Shown: positions 37,800 through 47,044 of the stretch, in pieces | How the letters are laid out: every line of letters begins with the position of its first letter | Numbering within the stretch: position 1 is the stretch's first letter | Origin: Nitrosospira multiformis | Lineage (GTDB): Bacteria; Pseudomonadota; Gammaproteobacteria; Burkholderiales; Nitrosomonadaceae | NCBI GenBank assembly: GCA_017306155.1 | Contig: JAFKJB010000006.1 | Location: 1-64,000 of the forward strand | Direction of reading: 5' to 3' | Length of the DNA: 64,000 bases | Program-made: the position numbers and the translations under genes | Notes under the pieces: generated by a model | What the model was told of the DNA's origin: nothing | The model's input: the letters and a program-made list of their open reading frames with translations, nothing else | Databases searched by the model: none

Positions 37800-40700
37800 A
37801 TGAGCAATCCACTTGACCAGCTGTGCGAATTATATGGCGTGTTACCCTGCTACAGCGATATCTGGGGAAATACCCGCCATACCTCGGAGGACGCAAAGCG
37901 CGCCCTGCTCCGGGCAATGGGGATTGCAGCGGCCACGGAAGAGGAAGTTTCGGCCTCCCTGCTCGCATTCTTGAGGCGCAAGTGGGAACGTGTGTTGCCG
38001 CCCGTACAGGTGGTGCGGGAGTGGATGCGACCCTATCGCATTGCAGTTGCGCTACCGGCTACCGAGGGCAAGGGAGTCCATCGCTGGCGCTTGTTCAGGG
38101 AATCCGGGGCTGAAGACTATGGTGAGTTTATTCCTGATGACTTGGAGGAGGTCGAGCGCTATCGTTTCACCGCTCCCGGCGGTTCCGGCAGTTTCGATGC
38201 CTTCGACGATCCCGGCGGACAGGAACTGGTGCGGCGAATTCTGGTGCTGGATCTCCCTGTGGAACAAGGGTATCACCGTTTTTCTATCGAAAGGAGCGAT
38301 GGCCAGGGTCTGGCTGAAATGCGGTTTATCGTGGCTCCTGCCATCTGTTATTGGCCGCCCGGTATCGAGGGTGAGAGGCGGGTGTGGGGCTCCGCTGTTC
38401 AGCTATACGGTATTCGTTCCCAGCACAATTACGGCATCGGGGATTTCAGCGATCTTCGGCGCCTGGTTGAATTCTATGCCAATGCGGGGGGAAGCACGCT
38501 GCTGCTCAATCCGCTTCATGCGTTATTTCCCGATGCTCCGGAACACATCAGTCCCTACAGTCCCTCCAGCCGCAACTGGTTCAACCCGCTGTACCTGGAC
38601 GTGGAAGCCATACCCGAATTTGCGGAATGCGGGGAGGCGCGTTCGATAGTGCTCGCGCCGGAGTTCCAGGCGCGACTGCGCGCGCTTCGTGCTGCCGAAC
38701 AGGTGGATTATAGAAGTGTTGCGGAGGCGAAATCGGAAGTCCTCGCCTGCCTGTATCGACATTTCCGTAGTGCCCATCTGGCGCAAAATACTGGTCGTGC
38801 GCGTGCTTTTCATGCTTTCCAGGCCGAGCACGGTGAGGTTCTTCGCAAGCAGGCGCTGTTCGAGGCGCTTCAGGAATATTTTCGGGCAGGAGACAGCTCC
38901 GTGTGGGGATGGTGCGTATGGCCCGAAGCCTATCATGATCCGGCAGCTCCGGAGGTGACCGCATTCTGCGAGGCCCATCTCGATCGCGTGGAATATTTCG
39001 AATACCTGCAGTGGCAGGTTTCCCTGCAGCTGGGGGCGGTGGGCACGCGCTCATGGGAAGTGGGTCTTAACATTGGCTTAATGTTCGATCTGGCGATCGG
39101 CGTAGCGGAAGGTGGCGGGGCAACGTGGTCCCGCCGTGAACTTTATGCACTTGAAGCCAGCGCTGGGGCGCCACCCGATGATTTCAACCGCCTGGGGCAG
39201 AACTGGGGTCTGCCGCCCTGGATTCCTCATCAACTCACTGCATCCGCTTATGCACCTTTCATTGAAGTGCTGCGCGCCAACATGCGGGACAGCGGCTCGC
39301 TGCGCATAGATCATGTAATGGGCCTGCACCGCCTGTTCTGGGTCGTGCGCGGGCTGTCCGCGACGGAGGGCGCATATATACGTTATCCTTTTGAAGACAT
39401 GCTGAGCATTCTGGCGCTGGAGAGTCAGCGCAACCGCTGCCTGGTGGTAGGTGAAGATTTGGGGACAGTGCCGCCGGAAGTACGCGAAGCTTTGCATCCC
39501 GCAAACGTGATGTCCACACGGTTATTATATTTCGAGCGGCGCGGCGACGGGCAGTTGAAGCCGCCGCAGGAGTACCCGGCAAATGCCGTAGTGGCGGTAA
39601 CAACGCACGACCTTCCGACTCTTGCGGGATACTGGCAGGGGCTCGATATCGACCTGCGCGACCGTCACTGTCTGTTTCCCGAGGACGAGATGCGCAACAG
39701 GCAAATCGTGGAGCGTGCGGCAGACCGCGCACAGCTCCTGGTGGCATTGGAGGGTGAAGGCGTGTTGCCGCCGAGAGGCGGACTTCATCAGGTCGGCTTC
39801 CCGGAAATGACGGCGGAACTCGCGGCAGCGGTGTACACCTACCTGGCCCGTGCACCGTCGAAACTTCTGTTGCTGCAACTCGAAGATGGCTTCGGGGTAC
39901 TTCAGCAACCGAATCTGCCCGGCGCGCCAGCAGGCGCTTATCCATCCTGGCGTCTCAAACTGCCCCTCAATCTGGAGGAGTGGCAGGGAAGCGCGTGGCT
40001 GCAGGGAATAATGCTGGCATTGCGGCGGGAGCGCCCTCTATTGCAGGCTTCCACCGCCTTGGAAGGCGAGGTCACGCAGGATATCCAGGCGCAGATTCCG
40101 CGGGCAACTTACCGCTTGCAATTGAATCGGGATTTCAACCTGAGGCAGGCAATGGGACTGATCCCATACCTGGATGAACTGGGCATCAGCCATTGCTACC
40201 TTTCGCCCCTTCTCAAAGCTCGCCCTGACAGTGTCCATGGCTATGACGTAACCGACCATGGGAGGCTCAATCCGGAGATCACGAGCGCACGGGACTTCGA
40301 ACGGTTTGCTGCTGCCTTGAAACGGCATGGAATGAGCCAGATCATGGATATGGTGCCCAATCACATGTGTATCACTGGCGCTGATAACGAATGGTGGCTG
40401 GATGTACTGGAAAATGGCCCGGCATCCCGCTTTGCCAGCTATTTTGATATTGACTGGTATGTGATGGGAGAGCACCTGCCGGGTCAGGTGCTGCTGCCTG
40501 TTCTGGGCGACCACTATGGCACGATTCTGGAGAACGGCGAGCTCAAACTCGCGTTCGACGCCGAACAAGGTTCTTTCAGTGTTTTTTATCATGAGCACAG
40601 GTTTCCTGTAGACCCGCGTGAATATCCCCGTATTCTTGGTCACGATCTGAGACGTCTCGAGATGCGACTGGGGGGGCAGCACCCGGAGTTCCTGGAATTC

Positions 40701-43001
40701 CAGTCCCTGATTACGGCATTAACCCATCTGCCGCCGCGAGAGCGCGTTTCCCCCGAGGCGGTCGCCGAGCGGATGCGCGACAAGGAGATACACAAGCGCC
40801 ATCTGGCTTCACTGTTTGTGAAGAGCGCCGACATTGCCCAGTTCGTCCAGGAAAATATCACTCTATTCAACGGCGATGCGCCGGAGCAACCCAGGAATTT
40901 CGATCTGCTACATGAACTGCTGGATGTCCAGGCTTATCGCCTGGCTTTCTGGCGCGCCGCAGCGGACGAGATCAATTACCGCCGCTTTTTCGATATCAAT
41001 GATCTGGCGGCACTGCGCATGGACAACCCGGAGGTATTCGAAAGCACGCACCGCCTGGTTCGTGAACTGGTCGCGCGCGGCTATATAAGCGGGTTACGCA
41101 TCGATCATCCAGATGGTTTATACGCCCCCCAGGAATACTTCGAGCGCTTGCAGGCGATGGCCGCCGCAGCATTGTTTCCGGGGACAGTGAAGGAGGGCGT
41201 CAAGCCGCTCTACATCGTGGCGGAGAAAATACTTGCGTCACATGAACATCTTCCGAAGGCCTGGCCCATTCATGGCACTACGGGATACGACTTTGCCGCA
41301 GTTTGTACCGGTCTTTTTGTCGACACTCGCGCTGCCGGGCAGTTTACCCGTATCTATGAGCGCTTTATTCGGACACGCCTGGATCTCGATGCAATGATAC
41401 GGACGAATAAGCATCTGATCATGGACCGTGCGCTGGTAGGTGAGCTTCAGGTGCTGGCTATACAGTTGGCACGCATTGCCAAGGGTGATCGCCATACATG
41501 CGATTTCACCTTCAACAGTCAGCACAGCGCACTTGCCCAGGTTGTCGCCAACTTTCCTGTCTATCGTACTTATGTATCGGATTGCGAAAGCTCCACTGAA
41601 GATGTCCGCTACGTCGAATGGGCCGTAGAGGTGGCGAAAAAGCGCAGTCAGGCGGTCGACATCACGATCTTCGATTTTGTGCGCGATGTATTGCTGACCC
41701 GGCAGGCCAAAGGCCAAGCCGAGGCATACAGGGACGCCATATGCACCTTTGCCATGAAGTTTCAGCAGTACACCAGTCCGGTAATGGCCAAAGCAATGGA
41801 GGATACGACTTTCTATCAGTACAACCGGCTGGTATCGCTCAACGAGGTCGGCAACGAGCCACAACGGTTCGGCGTGTCCCTCGCAGCGTTTCACCGGGAA
41901 AATCAGGAGCGTGCAACCCATTGGCCACATGCCATGCTGTCCACTTCAAGCCATGACAGCAAGCGCTCGGAGGATGTGCGTGCGCGAATAAGTGTTCTCT
42001 CCGAAATACCCGATGAGTGGATGCGGGCCCTCAAGCGATGGAACAGGCTCAATCGCAGCAGCCGCCGGGAGCTGGACGACAGTTATGCTCCAAGTCGCAA
42101 CGACGAATACCTGCTATACCAGATATTGCTAGGGATATGGCCTTTCCACAAACCCGACGATGAGGAATCGGCGGAGTTGTCCGACCGCGTGGTCGCCTAT
42201 ATGCGCAAGGCCGCACGAGAGGCGAAGGTGAGCAGTTCCTGGATCAACCCGAATAACGAATATGAGGCAGCAATGCAGGACTTCGTGCATGCGCTTCTCT
42301 CCGAGCAGCCCACCAATCTGTTCCTGCGCGACTTTCTGTCTTTCCAGCAGCGGGTTGCATGGGTGGGCGCCTTCAACAGCTTGTCACAGGTGTTGCTCAA
42401 ACTTGCCTCACCAGGAGTACCGGACATCTACCAGGGCAATGAAACGTGGGATTTCAGCCTCGTGGACCCGGATAACAGGCGTCCTGTGGACTATACAGCT
42501 CGTCGCAGGGCCTTGCAGGCCATCCGCTCGATGCATGCTGAAGAAGGATCTGGCGCATGCGCCCGGCATTTGATGGAAAACCTGCAAGATGGCCGGATCA
42601 AGATTTATCTAACCTGGAAAGCGCTTACATTCCGCCGTGAGCACGAACAGCTTTTTCGTGAAGGCGACTACCTGCCGCTAAAAGTGCATGGTGAATGTAG
42701 CGAGCATGCATGCATGTTTGCACGACGCCGGGAAAATGAAATTCTTATCGTTGCCGTACCGCGATTGCTCGGCCGCCTCCTTGGAGAGCAACACCAGTTC
42801 CCGATCGGTAAATCCATCTGGATCGACACCTGGGTCGAACTGCCTGCGGACGAGTTGCGCGAGAAGTGGATCAATGTGTTGACTGGCGAAACATTCACCC
42901 CGCAGAGGGTGGGGAACGCGTGCAGGGGATTCTGGCTGGCTCAGCTTTTCGGCATGTTTCCTTATGCGCTGCTATCCCCTTTCGAGCAGACAACGGGATG
43001 A
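37800..43001 (+). CDS. malQ-treY: 4-alpha-glucanotransferase fused to maltooligosyltrehalose synthase
   Basis: A single 1733-residue frame with no stop encodes two enzymes. Residues about 1-755 are MalQ: NLRIDH-like GSLRIDHVMGLHRLFW, LVVGEDLGTVPPEV and TTHDLPTLAGYW are its catalytic segments. From about 764 (RATYRLQLNRDFNLRQAMGL) to the end is TreY, with GLRIDHPDGLY, YIVAEKILASHE and STSSHDSKRSEDVRAR. MalQ lengthens and disproportionates maltodextrins, and TreY turns the reducing end into trehalose; fusion would channel products to TreZ upstream. The ATG is preceded by GAGGAAG. The gene converges with glgX, 43 bases away. Confidence 0.92.
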   Translation: MSNPLDQLCELYGVLPCYSDIWGNTRHTSEDAKRALLRAMGIAAATEEEVSASLLAFLRRKWERVLPPVQVVREWMRPYRIAVALPATEGKGVHRWRLFRESGAEDYGEFIPDDLEEVERYRFTAPGGSGSFDAFDDPGGQELVRRILVLDLPVEQGYHRFSIERSDGQGLAEMRFIVAPAICYWPPGIEGERRVWGSAVQLYGIRSQHNYGIGDFSDLRRLVEFYANAGGSTLLLNPLHALFPDAPEHISPYSPSSRNWFNPLYLDVEAIPEFAECGEARSIVLAPEFQARLRALRAAEQVDYRSVAEAKSEVLACLYRHFRSAHLAQNTGRARAFHAFQAEHGEVLRKQALFEALQEYFRAGDSSVWGWCVWPEAYHDPAAPEVTAFCEAHLDRVEYFEYLQWQVSLQLGAVGTRSWEVGLNIGLMFDLAIGVAEGGGATWSRRELYALEASAGAPPDDFNRLGQNWGLPPWIPHQLTASAYAPFIEVLRANMRDSGSLRIDHVMGLHRLFWVVRGLSATEGAYIRYPFEDMLSILALESQRNRCLVVGEDLGTVPPEVREALHPANVMSTRLLYFERRGDGQLKPPQEYPANAVVAVTTHDLPTLAGYWQGLDIDLRDRHCLFPEDEMRNRQIVERAADRAQLLVALEGEGVLPPRGGLHQVGFPEMTAELAAAVYTYLARAPSKLLLLQLEDGFGVLQQPNLPGAPAGAYPSWRLKLPLNLEEWQGSAWLQGIMLALRRERPLLQASTALEGEVTQDIQAQIPRATYRLQLNRDFNLRQAMGLIPYLDELGISHCYLSPLLKARPDSVHGYDVTDHGRLNPEITSARDFERFAAALKRHGMSQIMDMVPNHMCITGADNEWWLDVLENGPASRFASYFDIDWYVMGEHLPGQVLLPVLGDHYGTILENGELKLAFDAEQGSFSVFYHEHRFPVDPREYPRILGHDLRRLEMRLGGQHPEFLEFQSLITALTHLPPRERVSPEAVAERMRDKEIHKRHLASLFVKSADIAQFVQENITLFNGDAPEQPRNFDLLHELLDVQAYRLAFWRAAADEINYRRFFDINDLAALRMDNPEVFESTHRLVRELVARGYISGLRIDHPDGLYAPQEYFERLQAMAAAALFPGTVKEGVKPLYIVAEKILASHEHLPKAWPIHGTTGYDFAAVCTGLFVDTRAAGQFTRIYERFIRTRLDLDAMIRTNKHLIMDRALVGELQVLAIQLARIAKGDRHTCDFTFNSQHSALAQVVANFPVYRTYVSDCESSTEDVRYVEWAVEVAKKRSQAVDITIFDFVRDVLLTRQAKGQAEAYRDAICTFAMKFQQYTSPVMAKAMEDTTFYQYNRLVSLNEVGNEPQRFGVSLAAFHRENQERATHWPHAMLSTSSHDSKRSEDVRARISVLSEIPDEWMRALKRWNRLNRSSRRELDDSYAPSRNDEYLLYQILLGIWPFHKPDDEESAELSDRVVAYMRKAAREAKVSSSWINPNNEYEAAMQDFVHALLSEQPTNLFLRDFLSFQQRVAWVGAFNSLSQVLLKLASPGVPDIYQGNETWDFSLVDPDNRRPVDYTARRRALQAIRSMHAEEGSGACARHLMENLQDGRIKIYLTWKALTFRREHEQLFREGDYLPLKVHGECSEHACMFARRRENEILIVAVPRLLGRLLGEQHQFPIGKSIWIDTWVELPADELREKWINVLTGETFTPQRVGNACRGFWLAQLFGMFPYALLSPFEQTTG

Positions 43002-43044
43002 AGCAGGGATATTTGCAGAGACTCATCCTGGATGAGAGTGTGTT

Positions 43045-45150
43045 TCATGCCTGTCGCTGAAGAAGCATCAGTGACCGGGGTGCGACTGATAGAGTTGCTC
43101 CAGCTTCGAGTCCGGGTTTATCTGTTGCATCCTCTACCCAGCCCTCGTTGGTGTCGAGTATCTTCTTCCAGCGTGGCCCCCAGCGGGTCGGGGGCAGAAC
43201 GAAATCGATCGGCTCAAAATACGCGTTGAAAATCAGGTAGAAGCTGTCATCCTTCACCGGCTCTCCTCGTGCATTGGGATTCGGGAAGCTGTCCCCGTTG
43301 AGAAAAATTCCCAGGCTTTGAATCCCGCCGTTAATCCACAACTCCTCGCTCGCCTGCTCACCCATGTGATTGAACCACGCAATATCTTCCTGCCCCTCGC
43401 CGTGGATGGGTTGACCCTGAAACCACCGCCGCCGGCGGAAGACCGGGTGATCATGACGGAAACGAACAAGGCGCCTGGCAAATTCCTGTAAGCCGGTATC
43501 CACCTTATCCCAATCCAACCAGGAAATTTCGTTGTCCTGGCAGTATGCGTTATTGTTTCCCTGTTGAGTACGGCCTGATTCATCTCCTGCAAGCAACATG
43601 GGCACGCCTTGTGACAGCATCAGGGTGGCCAGGAAATTGCGCTGCTGCCGGGCACGCAGCCTGAGCACTTTTGTGTCATCTGAAGGTCCCTCGACTCCAC
43701 AATTCCAGGAACGGTTATCATCCGTGCCGTCCCGGTTGTCCTCGCCATTGGCCAGATTGTGTTTTTCATTGTAAGACACCAGATCACGCAGGGTGAAGCC
43801 GTCGTGCGAAGTGACAAAATTGATGCTTGCAAAAGGATGACGCGAATTCCCCTCGTAAAGGTCTGAGCTTCCGGTAAAGCGGTAGCCGAATTCGCTTAGC
43901 GTGGGTTCCTGAGTGCGCCAGAAATTGCGAATGGAGTCCCGATACTTGCCGTTCCATTCAGACCAGCCTGACGGAAATTTCCCCACCTGGTAACCGCCTT
44001 CTCCCAGATCCCAGGGTTCCGCGATCAGCTTGATGCGGTTCGTAACAGGATCCTGCTGGATGATGTTGAAAAATGGATTCAGCATATCCACTTCATGCAG
44101 TTCGCGTGCGAGCGCAGATGCGAGATCGAAGCGGAAGCCATCGACGTGCATTTCCAGCGCCCAATAGCGAAGAGAATCCATGATCAATTGCAGCACATGC
44201 GGCTGCCTCATATTGAGGCAGTTGCCTGTGCCAGTGTAATCCCTGTAGTAACGCCGATCCTCCATGAGCTGGTAATAGTAGGCATTGTCGATCCCCTTCA
44301 GGCATAACACCGGCCCAAGATCGTTGCCTTCCGCAGTGTGGTTGTACACCACATCGAGGATAACCTCTATGCCCACTTGATGCAGAGCCTTGACCATTTG
44401 CTTGAATTCGGCGCTTGCGGCTCCTGGACGCTTGTCCGCTGCATAGGCGCTATGAGGAGCAAAATAGGCAATGGAGTTATACCCCCAGTAGTTGCGCAGA
44501 CCCTGATCCAGAAGATGTTTGTCCTGCACAAAGTAGTGCACTGGCAGCAACTCGACAGCTGTGACCCCAAGCTGCTTCAGGTACTCGATGGAGGCGGAGT
44601 GTGCAAGACCTGCATAAGTGCCCCGCAGTTCAGGGGGTATGTCCGGATGTTGCGCCGTGAATCCCTTGACGTGCAGCTCATAAATGACAGTTTCGTGCCA
44701 GGGACGCTGGGGAGGGCGATCCCCTGACCAATCGAAAAACGGTTGATGAACGATGCTGCGGGGCATGAAAGGCGCGCTGTCCTTGTCATTCCGTGCATCG
44801 TGGTTATCGAAAAGGTAGGGGAACACAGCTTCATCCCAGGTAATGTCGCCATCGATCCCTTTTGCATAGGGATCGAGCAACAGTTTCGCAGGATTACAGC
44901 GATTGCCTTGCTCCGGGGCCCACGGCCCATACACCCGAAAACCATAACGCTGTCCAGGTTCTATTCCAGGCAGGTAGCCATGCCAGCAGTATCCTCTCAC
45001 CTCCGGTAAATCCACTCTGGTTTCGCGACCGGCCTCATCGAACAGACACAGTTCGACGCGTTCCGCCACTTCGGAAAACAGTGAGAAATTGGTTCCCGCT
45101 CCATCATATGTGGCCCCAAGGGGGTAGGGGGTGCCTGGCCAGATTTTCAT
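43045..45150 (-). CDS. glgX: Glycogen debranching enzyme GlgX
   Basis: The 701-residue protein starts with the carbohydrate-binding-like GTNFSLFSEVAERVELCLFD and carries a GH13 barrel with MHVDGFRFDLASALAR, LIAEPWDLGEGG and NFVTSHDGFTLRD as catalytic blocks. PGTPYPLGATYDG at the N-terminus and GNNNAYCQDNEISWLDWD are typical of GlgX. It cleaves alpha-1,6 branches of phosphorylase-limit dextrin and so feeds maltodextrins to MalQ and TreY. It faces the trehalose genes convergently, which makes separate regulation likely. Confidence 0.94.
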   Translation of the reverse strand: MKIWPGTPYPLGATYDGAGTNFSLFSEVAERVELCLFDEAGRETRVDLPEVRGYCWHGYLPGIEPGQRYGFRVYGPWAPEQGNRCNPAKLLLDPYAKGIDGDITWDEAVFPYLFDNHDARNDKDSAPFMPRSIVHQPFFDWSGDRPPQRPWHETVIYELHVKGFTAQHPDIPPELRGTYAGLAHSASIEYLKQLGVTAVELLPVHYFVQDKHLLDQGLRNYWGYNSIAYFAPHSAYAADKRPGAASAEFKQMVKALHQVGIEVILDVVYNHTAEGNDLGPVLCLKGIDNAYYYQLMEDRRYYRDYTGTGNCLNMRQPHVLQLIMDSLRYWALEMHVDGFRFDLASALARELHEVDMLNPFFNIIQQDPVTNRIKLIAEPWDLGEGGYQVGKFPSGWSEWNGKYRDSIRNFWRTQEPTLSEFGYRFTGSSDLYEGNSRHPFASINFVTSHDGFTLRDLVSYNEKHNLANGEDNRDGTDDNRSWNCGVEGPSDDTKVLRLRARQQRNFLATLMLSQGVPMLLAGDESGRTQQGNNNAYCQDNEISWLDWDKVDTGLQEFARRLVRFRHDHPVFRRRRWFQGQPIHGEGQEDIAWFNHMGEQASEELWINGGIQSLGIFLNGDSFPNPNARGEPVKDDSFYLIFNAYFEPIDFVLPPTRWGPRWKKILDTNEGWVEDATDKPGLEAGATLSVAPRSLMLLQRQA

Positions 45151-45235
45151 TCGAGTACCCGCGTCAAAGTTGCGAAATGCTGCTATAACTTACAGTGCCA
45201 TATCGTTTCAGGAGCAGCCAAAAGAGAGATAGCAA

Positions 45236-45589
45236 ATGAAAATTCGCTTATTTTTTGTAGTTCTAGCAGCCCTGGCCCTCATATCCTGCGCCCACGTCGA
45301 TCCCCACCCCATGGATATGACAAGCGCCATTGGGAGCGCGAAAACCAGTAAGGATCATTATGCCCTGGCCAAACACTATCAGGCGGCAGCGGAAGCCATG
45401 CAGACCAGGGCAAACGAGCAGAAAAGGTGTCTGACCGAATATCGGAAACACGGATATTACTATGGCAGAAAAACCATCGATGTGAAAGAGCATGCACAGG
45501 CACTCGCTCGCATCTATGAGGAAGCCGCGGAGGAAAACAGGAGGATGGCGGAGTCTCACCGTGAGATGGCGGAGGAAGCAAAGCAGTAG
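45236..45589 (+). CDS. Lipoprotein of unknown function, paralogue of the one at 29283
   Basis: The 117-residue product has a lipobox signal peptide ending ALISC, then the shared block HPMDMTSAIGSAKTS, HYQAAAEAMQTRAN and YYYGRKTIDVKEHAQ, ending MAESHREMAEEAKQ. It is homologous to the lipoprotein in the copper block over its full length. It is divergent from glgX (86 bases apart) and has no operon partner besides a broken GDCCxC gene downstream. The likely mature form is a helical, membrane-tethered protein with His, Met and Asp at its head. Confidence 0.8.
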   Translation: MKIRLFFVVLAALALISCAHVDPHPMDMTSAIGSAKTSKDHYALAKHYQAAAEAMQTRANEQKRCLTEYRKHGYYYGRKTIDVKEHAQALARIYEEAAEENRRMAESHREMAEEAKQ

Positions 45590-45675
45590 AAGCAGCAGCA
45601 GCAGTAACCTGGAGTACATGATGCCATGATTCTTTTCCGCTCCCGGGAATTCTTTGGACAAATAATACACCTCTT

Positions 45676-45918
45676 CTGGAATCGGAATTGTCGTGTTCTT
45701 ACTGTAATTGCGTCAAGCGCGGGATCATGCCGGTTGATGCCTGCCAGTTTTACTATGAATGTGACGACTGTAAGGCGTTGCTGCGGCCTCCCCCGGGCGA
45801 TTGCTGCATCTTTTGTTCCTAGGGTCCATTAAATGTCCTCCGGTTCAGGCGCAGGCGTGCTGTTCATCCTCCCCTGAGCCTGTCGAAGAGCTTGTTATGG
45901 ATCATGTCCGAATGAAAT
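45676..45918 (+). pseudogene. GDCCxC-domain protein broken by a single-base loss
   Basis: One frame gives CSYCNCVKRGIMPVDACQFY then CDDCKALLRPPPGDCCIFCS and reaches TAG at 45820. Family members normally continue CSYGS-KCPP. Here that continuation, GSIKCPPVQAQACC, appears in the next frame starting at 45822, so a base seems to have been lost from the Tyr codon at 45820. The product would be a small cysteine-rich domain of unknown role, sometimes a selenoprotein. No ATG in frame was found near the start, so the 5' end is also doubtful. Confidence 0.65.
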
Positions 45919-45978
45919 GACAGTTGAAATTGCTGCGAAGCGGAGGATCATGCATTCGCACTTCCTGGCTGCTGTCGA

Positions 45979-46989
45979 TTAAAAATCCGCGTCCAGGACT
46001 ATGCGGTAGCGCGCCTTTCCAGCAGCCAGATGCGCAACTGCTTCATTGACCCTGCTCATGGGAAAACGCTCTACCTGAGGCTGAATGCCGTGGCGGGCGG
46101 CAAAATCCAGCATATCCGAAACCATCACAGGCCCACCGGTCGGTGACCCTGAAACGTTTTTCTGTCCGCTCAAAAGCTCGAAAGCGGGAATAGGCAGGGG
46201 CTCGAGCACTGCGCCAACGAGATGCATGCGTCCTTTCGGCTTCAATGTCTGAAGCAGCAATGCCCAATCAAGCGGGACATTGACGGTCACCAGCAGAAAA
46301 TCGAGCGAGCGTGCTGCCGAGCGAATTTCGTCGCCCTTATGACTGGAGAGAACACGATGAGCGCCGAGTGTGCGCATTTCTTCCGCTTTTGAGGGATTGG
46401 AAGAGAAGGCCGTGACTTCGCAACCCCAGGCATTGGCAAATTGCAGGGCCAGATGACCAAGGCCGCCAATACCGACGACACCTACATGATCGGTTGGTTT
46501 TACATGGGCCGCAAGTGGCGCAAATACGGTAATCCCCCCGCAGAGTAAGGGGCCTGCGGAAGAGCTTTCAAGCTCCTCAGGGATGGGAATGGCCCACGCC
46601 CAGTGTGCTCGCATTCTGTCGGCGAATCCCCCATAATGCCCGATGATTGTCGCAGTAGCTTTTGCACACAGGTTGTGATCGCCGCTCATGCATTCATGGC
46701 AGTGCATGCAGCTGCCCGCATTCCAGCCAACTCCTACCCGCTGTCCGATTTGCAATCCCTTTGTCTGTTCTCCCATCGCGACAACCCGGCCAATGGCTTC
46801 GTGTCCGGGAATAACGGGATACCGCGTGATACCCCAGTCGTTATTCAGTATTGAAAGATCGGAATGACAAAGACCGCAATGCTCCACCGCAATTTCCACT
46901 TCCTCCGGCGCGAGAGGGCCGGCATCATAAGTGAATGATTCGAGTTTCTGCCTGGGGCCGTGTGCGGCGAATCCGAGAATCTTCGTCAT
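45979..46989 (-). CDS. Zinc-dependent alcohol/aldehyde dehydrogenase (YahK/CAD type)
   Basis: The ATG at 46989 (AAGGAAAG ribosome site) gives 336 residues. VEHCGLCHSDLSIL holds the catalytic-zinc cysteine, PGHEAIGRVVAMG the His-Glu pair, and GSCMHCHECMSGDHNLC the structural-zinc cysteines. GVVGIGGLGHLALQFANAWG is the nucleotide-binding Rossmann loop. It belongs to the medium-chain dehydrogenases and likely reduces aldehydes with NADPH. The 5' extension seen in the frame overlaps the patatin gene and is not favoured. The gene begins about 55 bases after the patatin stop on the same strand. Confidence 0.9.
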   Translation of the reverse strand: MTKILGFAAHGPRQKLESFTYDAGPLAPEEVEIAVEHCGLCHSDLSILNNDWGITRYPVIPGHEAIGRVVAMGEQTKGLQIGQRVGVGWNAGSCMHCHECMSGDHNLCAKATATIIGHYGGFADRMRAHWAWAIPIPEELESSSAGPLLCGGITVFAPLAAHVKPTDHVGVVGIGGLGHLALQFANAWGCEVTAFSSNPSKAEEMRTLGAHRVLSSHKGDEIRSAARSLDFLLVTVNVPLDWALLLQTLKPKGRMHLVGAVLEPLPIPAFELLSGQKNVSGSPTGGPVMVSDMLDFAARHGIQPQVERFPMSRVNEAVAHLAAGKARYRIVLDADF

Positions 46990-47044
46990 GTTCTTTCCTT
47001 TTCTTTCCTGGTAAGTTGCGGTGTGATCCCATGGAATTTTTCCA

